A stretch of 64,000 bases of DNA, from positions 451,942 to 515,941 of the forward strand of contig NC_018870.1 of assembly GCF_000305935.1 (NCBI RefSeq), read 5' to 3'. Origin of the DNA: Thermacetogenium phaeum DSM 12270 (GTDB lineage Bacteria; Bacillota; DSM-12270; Thermacetogeniales; Thermacetogeniaceae). Below the pieces are notes generated by a model. It was given only the letters and a program-made list of their open reading frames with translations. It was not told the origin of the DNA and did not search any database. Positions 59,934-64,000 of the stretch are shown here, in pieces. The translations under genes and the position numbers were made by a program. Position 1 is the stretch's first letter; every line of letters begins with the position of its first letter.

Positions 59934-62594
59934 ATGAGGGACGAACAGCTGATTCCCAAGACATATGACCCTCATCGGGTTGAAAAGAAGTGGTACGAAT
60001 TCTGGCTGGAAAAGAACTTCTTTCACGCGGAGCCGGAGAAAGGGGGGAAGCCCTTTTGCATTGTCATACCTCCCCCTAACGTCACCGGTTCCCTGCACCT
60101 GGGGCATGCCTTGGACAACACCATGCAGGATGTCCTGGTGCGCTGGCGCCGGATGCAGGGTTACAACACACTCTGGCTGCCGGGCACGGATCACGCCGGA
60201 ATTGCCACCCAGGCCCGGGTTGAAGAGCAGTTGGCCAAAGAGGGCCTGAGCAAGTACGATCTCGGTAGGGAAAAGTTTTTGGAGCGCGTCTGGGCCTGGA
60301 AGGAGGCCTACGGCGGCAAAATCATCGAACAGCTGAAGAGGCTGGGGGCCTCCTGCGACTGGGAGCGGGAGCGCTTCACAATGGACGAGGGATGCTCCCG
60401 GGCGGTGCGGGAGGTCTTCTGCCGTCTCTACGAGAAGGGGCTGATCTACCGGGGGAGTTACATCATCAACTGGTGCCCCCGCTGTCGGACGACGATCTCC
60501 GATATCGAAGTGGAGCATACCGATGAGGAAGCTAAGCTCTACTATATCACTTATCCCGGTGTAGACGGCGGGCCGGGGATTACTGTGGCCACGACCCGCC
60601 CGGAGACCATGATGGGAGACACTGGAGTCGCCGTCAACCCGAATGATCAACGCTACCGCCACCTGATCGGCAAAAAGGTCATCCTCCCTCTGATGAACCG
60701 GGAAATCCCGGTGATCGCCGACGAGATCGTGGATCCCTCTTTTGGAACCGGCGCCGTCAAGGTAACGCCGGCCCATGACCCGAACGACTTCGAGATCGGC
60801 CGCCGCCATGGTCTCCCGGAAATAGTTGCCATCGGCAAGGATGGCATACTGACCGCCGAGGCCGGCAGGTACGCCGGGATGACCAGGGAGGAGGCCCGCC
60901 AGCGGGTTGTGCAGGACCTGGCCGAGGAGGGCCTGCTCCTGAAGGTCGAGGACTACACCCATGCCGTCGGCCACTGTTACCGCTGCGGCACTACCATCGA
61001 ACCGCTGGTTTCCGAGCAGTGGTTCGTGCGCATGAAACCGCTGGCGGAGCCGGCAATGGAGGCGGTAAAACAAGGGCGGATCCGCTTTGTGCCGGAGCGG
61101 TTTACCAAGATCTATCTGAACTGGCTGGAGAACATCAGGGACTGGTGCATCTCCCGGCAGCTCTGGTGGGGGCACCGGATCCCCGTCTGGTATTGCCGGG
61201 AATGCGGCGCCACCATCTGTGCGGTGAATGACCCCACGGAGTGTTCCCAGTGCGGCGGCACGGGGCTGGAACAGGACCCCGATGTGCTGGATACCTGGTT
61301 CAGTTCTGCGCTCTGGCCGTTCTCCACCATGGGCTGGCCGGAGTACACCAAAGATCTGGAATTTTACTACCCGACAACGGTGCTGGTTACCGGGAGGGAC
61401 ATCATCTTCTTCTGGGTGGCCCGGATGATCTTCATGGGCCTGGAATTCATGGATGACGTTCCTTTCCGGGAGGTGCTCATCCACGGGCTGGTGCTTGATG
61501 CCTTGGGGCGCAAGATGAGCAAATCGCTGCGCAATGGGATCGATCCCCTTGAGGTGATCGAGAAGTACGGCGCCGATACCCTGCGCTTTACCCTGCTCAC
61601 CGGGAACACCCCAGGCAATGACCTTCGTTTTTACTGGGAAAAGGTCGAGGGCGCCCGGAACTTCGCCAATAAGGTCTGGAACGCCTCCCGCTTCGCCATG
61701 CTCAACCTTAAGGATTTCCGGCCGGAAGAGGCCGGAGACCTGAAAAACGGAGAGGGTTTAACCCTGGCCGACAGGTGGATCCTGAGCAGGTTTAATAAAA
61801 CTGTGAGCGGCGTAACCGCCAATCTGGAGGCCTACGAATTGGGGGAGGCTGCCCGGCTGCTCTATGAATTCATCTGGAGCGAATTTTGCGACTGGTACAT
61901 TGAAGTTATCAAGCCGCGGCTTTACGGAAAGGAGAGCGAGGAGAGCAGGCGCACCGCCCAAGCCGTCCTGCACTACGTTCTCATCAATACCCTGGAGCTT
62001 CTGCACCCCTTCATGCCTTTCCTCACCGAAGAGATCTGGCAGCACCTTCCCCACCAAGGGGAGAGCATCGTGGTGGCTCCCTGGCCTGAAGTGCAGCAGA
62101 ACTTCGATGACGCGAAGAGCGAGGCGGAGATGGAATTTCTGATGGAGGTAATCCGCGGCATCAGGAATATGCGCGGGGAGATGAACATACATCCGGGGCG
62201 TTCCGTCAGGTGTGTTGCCATAGCCGTTCCGGAGCATGGCGCTCTCTTGCAGAGCTACAGGTCTTATGTGGAAAACCTGGCCAACTGCGATCCCCTTGAG
62301 GTCGTGGGACCTGGGCAGTCGAAGCCGAAGCAGGCTTTGAGCACTGTGGTCAGGGGCACGGAAATCTACCTGCCTCTGGCAGGGCTGGTGGATCTGGATA
62401 AGGAGCTTGCCCGCCTGGAGAAAGAGGCGAAGACCATTGAGGGGGTTTTGCAGCGGGTGCAGAAGAAGCTTTCCAATGAGCAGTTTCTTGCCAAAGCGCC
62501 GCCGGAGGTGGTAGAGAAGGAGCGGGAAAGGGAAGCCGAACTGAGAAGGACCAAAGAGGCCCTCAACCGCCGGCTGGCGGCCCTGAAGTCTTGA
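59934..62594 (+). CDS. valS: Valyl-tRNA synthetase
   Basis: An 886-residue class I synthetase. The HIGH-type motif HLGH is in [16 protein letters not shown] near residue 50, the editing domain occupies about 190-370 ([15 protein letters not shown]), KMSKS is intact in [11 protein letters not shown], and a C-terminal coiled coil (residues about 815-886) is typical of ValRS. It charges tRNA-Val. ATG 59934, four bases after GAGGGAGG, is the true start; a longer frame upstream is non-coding. Confidence 0.95.
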   Translation: MRDEQLIPKTYDPHRVEKKWYEFWLEKNFFHAEPEKGGKPFCIVIPPPNVTGSLHLGHALDNTMQDVLVRWRRMQGYNTLWLPGTDHAGIATQARVEEQLAKEGLSKYDLGREKFLERVWAWKEAYGGKIIEQLKRLGASCDWERERFTMDEGCSRAVREVFCRLYEKGLIYRGSYIINWCPRCRTTISDIEVEHTDEEAKLYYITYPGVDGGPGITVATTRPETMMGDTGVAVNPNDQRYRHLIGKKVILPLMNREIPVIADEIVDPSFGTGAVKVTPAHDPNDFEIGRRHGLPEIVAIGKDGILTAEAGRYAGMTREEARQRVVQDLAEEGLLLKVEDYTHAVGHCYRCGTTIEPLVSEQWFVRMKPLAEPAMEAVKQGRIRFVPERFTKIYLNWLENIRDWCISRQLWWGHRIPVWYCRECGATICAVNDPTECSQCGGTGLEQDPDVLDTWFSSALWPFSTMGWPEYTKDLEFYYPTTVLVTGRDIIFFWVARMIFMGLEFMDDVPFREVLIHGLVLDALGRKMSKSLRNGIDPLEVIEKYGADTLRFTLLTGNTPGNDLRFYWEKVEGARNFANKVWNASRFAMLNLKDFRPEEAGDLKNGEGLTLADRWILSRFNKTVSGVTANLEAYELGEAARLLYEFIWSEFCDWYIEVIKPRLYGKESEESRRTAQAVLHYVLINTLELLHPFMPFLTEEIWQHLPHQGESIVVAPWPEVQQNFDDAKSEAEMEFLMEVIRGIRNMRGEMNIHPGRSVRCVAIAVPEHGALLQSYRSYVENLANCDPLEVVGPGQSKPKQALSTVVRGTEIYLPLAGLVDLDKELARLEKEAKTIEGVLQRVQKKLSNEQFLAKAPPEVVEKEREREAELRRTKEALNRRLAALKS

Positions 62595-62750
62595 GTCCCG
62601 GCGGTTGCTGCTTCCGGCGGCTTTTTGGAAGCAATAGCCTACATGTGTCAATTATTGTTTTAAACATAATATTCCAGACATAATATTTAATGAGAGGTTA
62701 AGGCAGGACCGGCCTCGATTTAGTATTTTCCGGGCGCCCTTGTCCTTCCC
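62595..62750 (+). other. Intergenic region after valS
   Basis: A weak hairpin GCTTCC...GGAAGC spans a CTTTTT stretch just after the valS stop and may terminate it. Otherwise AT-rich with no gene. Confidence 0.35.
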
Positions 62751-62779
62751 TTGACACCTCGCTGCCCGTTCAGTATAAT
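62751..62779 (+). promoter_or_regulatory. cysE-cysS promoter
   Basis: TTGACA and TATAAT separated by exactly 17 bases, a consensus vegetative promoter. The transcript would start near 62787 and include the T-box leader. Confidence 0.9.
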
Positions 62780-62786
62780 GAATCAA

Positions 62787-63047
62787 CAAAGTAACCCTTT
62801 TGGTTTTAAAGACGGTGAACGAGAAGAGTAGGTACAGGGCGAAGCCCCAGAGAGGAACCGTCACCGGCTGGAAGCGGTTCCGGCAGAGCGGTACCGAAAG
62901 TGCGCTCGGGAGTCGCGGTGCCGAATTAAAGTAGGCATCGACGGGAGGGAACCGTTAGCATTCCCAGGCAGAGGGGTGTTGTTTTGCCCGAAGCAGAGTG
63001 GAACCACGGAAGAAATCCTTTCGTCTCTGAAGGCGAAAGGATTTTTT
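62787..63047 (+). promoter_or_regulatory. Cysteine T-box riboswitch with terminator
   Basis: A 260-base leader. The AGTA-type motif is in GAACGAGAAGAGTAGG. A specifier loop ACCGAAAGTGCGCTCGGG places TGC (Cys) at 62901-62903. The T-box AGAGTGGAACCACGG lies at 62995-63009. The terminator AAATCCTTTCG/CGAAAGGATTT with a U run is at 63013-63047. Uncharged tRNA-Cys would pair with the specifier and T-box and stabilise the antiterminator. The downstream genes cysE and cysS agree with Cys specificity. Confidence 0.88.
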
Positions 63048-63076
63048 ATTAAACGGAGAATCAGGAGGGGATAAGA

Positions 63077-63772
63077 ATGGAGCTATTCCGGAGAATCAAG
63101 CGGGATATCCAGGTTGTTTTTGAGCGGGACCCCGCAGCAAGAAGCATTCTGGAGGTTATCCTCTGTTATCCGGGTTTCCATGCCATCCTGTTGCATAGAA
63201 TTGCTCACTGGTTTTACAAGCGGGGGTTGGTGCTGCTCCCCAGGCTGATCTCCCAATTAAACAGGGCCTTAACGGGTATTGAGATCCATCCGGGAGCGAA
63301 GATTGGGGAGGGTTTGTTTATCGATCACGGAATGGGAGTGGTGATCGGTGAGACTGCGGAGATCGGTGATAATGTGACCATCTACCAGGGGGTCACCCTG
63401 GGAGGCACCGGCAAGGAGAAGGGAAAGCGCCATCCGACAGTCGGAAATAATGTGGTGATCAGCGCCGGCGCCAAGGTGTTGGGTTCGCTGGTGATCGGCA
63501 ATAACGTCAAGATCGGCGCCGGCTCCGTGGTACTCAAGGATGTGCCGGACAACTGCACCGTTGTGGGAGTACCCGGCAAGATAGTGAAGCGCGACGGGCG
63601 CAGGATACGGGAAGCAGGGGAGGAAGGTATCGACCTCAGGCACAATCAACTCCCCGATCCCATCGGTGAGATGCTCCTCTCCCTGCAGCGGAGGGTATTG
63701 CAGCTGGAAGGCAGGATTGCGGAACTGGAGGCTGAATGCAGTGGCTCTAATGGTGTACAACACATTGTCTAG
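63077..63772 (+). CDS. cysE: Serine O-acetyltransferase
   Basis: A 231-residue serine acetyltransferase. The N-terminal helices ([24 protein letters not shown]) precede a left-handed beta-helix of hexapeptide repeats ([33 protein letters not shown]). The catalytic His and acceptor pocket HGMGVVIGE are present. It makes O-acetylserine for cysteine synthesis. A C-terminal coil ([16 protein letters not shown]) is extra compared with short bacterial forms. Expression is controlled by the T-box. cysS overlaps its 3' end. Confidence 0.93.
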   Translation: MELFRRIKRDIQVVFERDPAARSILEVILCYPGFHAILLHRIAHWFYKRGLVLLPRLISQLNRALTGIEIHPGAKIGEGLFIDHGMGVVIGETAEIGDNVTIYQGVTLGGTGKEKGKRHPTVGNNVVISAGAKVLGSLVIGNNVKIGAGSVVLKDVPDNCTVVGVPGKIVKRDGRRIREAGEEGIDLRHNQLPDPIGEMLLSLQRRVLQLEGRIAELEAECSGSNGVQHIV

Positions 63773-64000
63773 GAGAAAAGAGGAGTTTGTCCCGGGAGTG
63801 AACCAGGTCAGGATGTATGTCTGCGGCCCCACCACCTACAACTTCATCCACCTGGGAAATGCCCGTGCCCTGGTGGTTTTCGACACCATCAGGCGTTACC
63901 TGGAGTATAAGGGCTATAGAGTCAAGTATGTCCAAAACTTCACCGATATCGACGACAAGATCATCAATAGGGCGCGGGAAGAAAACACCAGCGCCCGGGA
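63741..64000 (+). CDS. cysS: Cysteinyl-tRNA synthetase (5' part, runs off right edge)
   Basis: The first about 86 residues of Cys[17 protein letters not shown], then [19 protein letters not shown] with the zinc-ligand Cys and the HLGN form of the HIGH motif, and [13 protein letters not shown]. It charges tRNA-Cys. GTG 63741 follows GGAGG by nine bases; ATG 63750 is the alternative. The gene overlaps cysE by about 30 bases in another frame and shares the T-box control. Confidence 0.92.
   Translation, partial: MALMVYNTLSRRKEEFVPGVNQVRMYVCGPTTYNFIHLGNARALVVFDTIRRYLEYKGYRVKYVQNFTDIDDKIINRAREENTSAR

Noticed and set aside
1-64000. CRISPR array or rRNA operon
   Set aside because: No regularly spaced direct repeats and no rRNA signature sequences were seen anywhere in the window.

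Overview
The window looks like a chromosomal piece of a fairly GC-rich, spore-forming anaerobic member of the Clostridia (Peptococcaceae, Moorella or Thermacetogenium-like). The evidence is AGGAGG-type ribosome sites with many GTG and TTG starts, a cysteine T-box leader, the pair LonB plus Lon behind clpP-clpX, a non-pyrrolysine MttB homologue, ferredoxin-dependent 2-oxoacid oxidation and a Gram-positive style pst/pho locus. The species cannot be fixed from sequence reading alone.

Layout. 1-3757 (minus): the jetA, jetB and 5' jetC genes of a Wadjet-type plasmid-defence system, running off the left edge. 3990-6654: a small LysM protein and a ClC chloride channel. 6655-9038: a minus-strand arsM-marR pair flanked by two related, probably structured RNA elements; the second lies in the leader of an mttB homologue behind a near-perfect sigma-54 promoter. 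9039-16799: the mttB homologue, convergent with a five-gene minus-strand operon (RuBisCO-like protein, two PEP-hydrolase-like TIM barrels, a ComB-like phosphatase, a Tm-1-like ATP-binding protein). That operon is preceded by a terminator/antiterminator leader and a GlpP-type antiterminator gene. This is the strongest candidate for an undescribed pathway. 16932-19631: feoA and a split feoB behind a Fur-like box. 20029-23340: remnants, a DUF4405 protein, and an IS200/IS605 element (tnpA-tnpB) inserted in a chemotaxis-receptor-like gene. 23550-32474: a 35-residue membrane protein, tRNA-Leu, tig, clpP, clpX, lonB, lon and a small membrane protein. 32607-38010: a nitrilase-family amidohydrolase, an M29 aminopeptidase, an FMN reductase, an MFS transporter and a divergent IclR regulator.

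38.0-44.4 kb is visibly more AT-rich and contains remnants: a glcD-like stub, a degraded butyrate kinase and a sodium:solute symporter with an in-frame stop. It also holds an intact amino acid dehydrogenase and an AprA/fumarate-reductase-like flavoprotein with its ferredoxin. 44.8-49.3 kb carries buk, ptb, iorA and iorB. With the dehydrogenase these fit oxidative amino acid fermentation: amino acid to 2-oxoacid to acyl-CoA to acyl phosphate to acid plus ATP. 49.6-57.5 kb holds a solitary adenine methylase and the phosphate locus (pstS, phoP, phoR, pstB, phoU, then pstC and pstA behind their own terminator and Pho-box-like repeats). 57.5-64.0 kb holds a FapA-family protein, valS, and a cysteine T-box controlling cysE and cysS, the latter cut by the right edge.

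The window is rich in short gene remnants: a sigma-54 regulator tail, a P-type ATPase motif, a reverse transcriptase piece, a metallophosphatase start, and glcD and buk pieces. This suggests repeated loss and replacement of accessory functions between stable housekeeping blocks. All identifications come from reading motifs; no database search or folding program was run.
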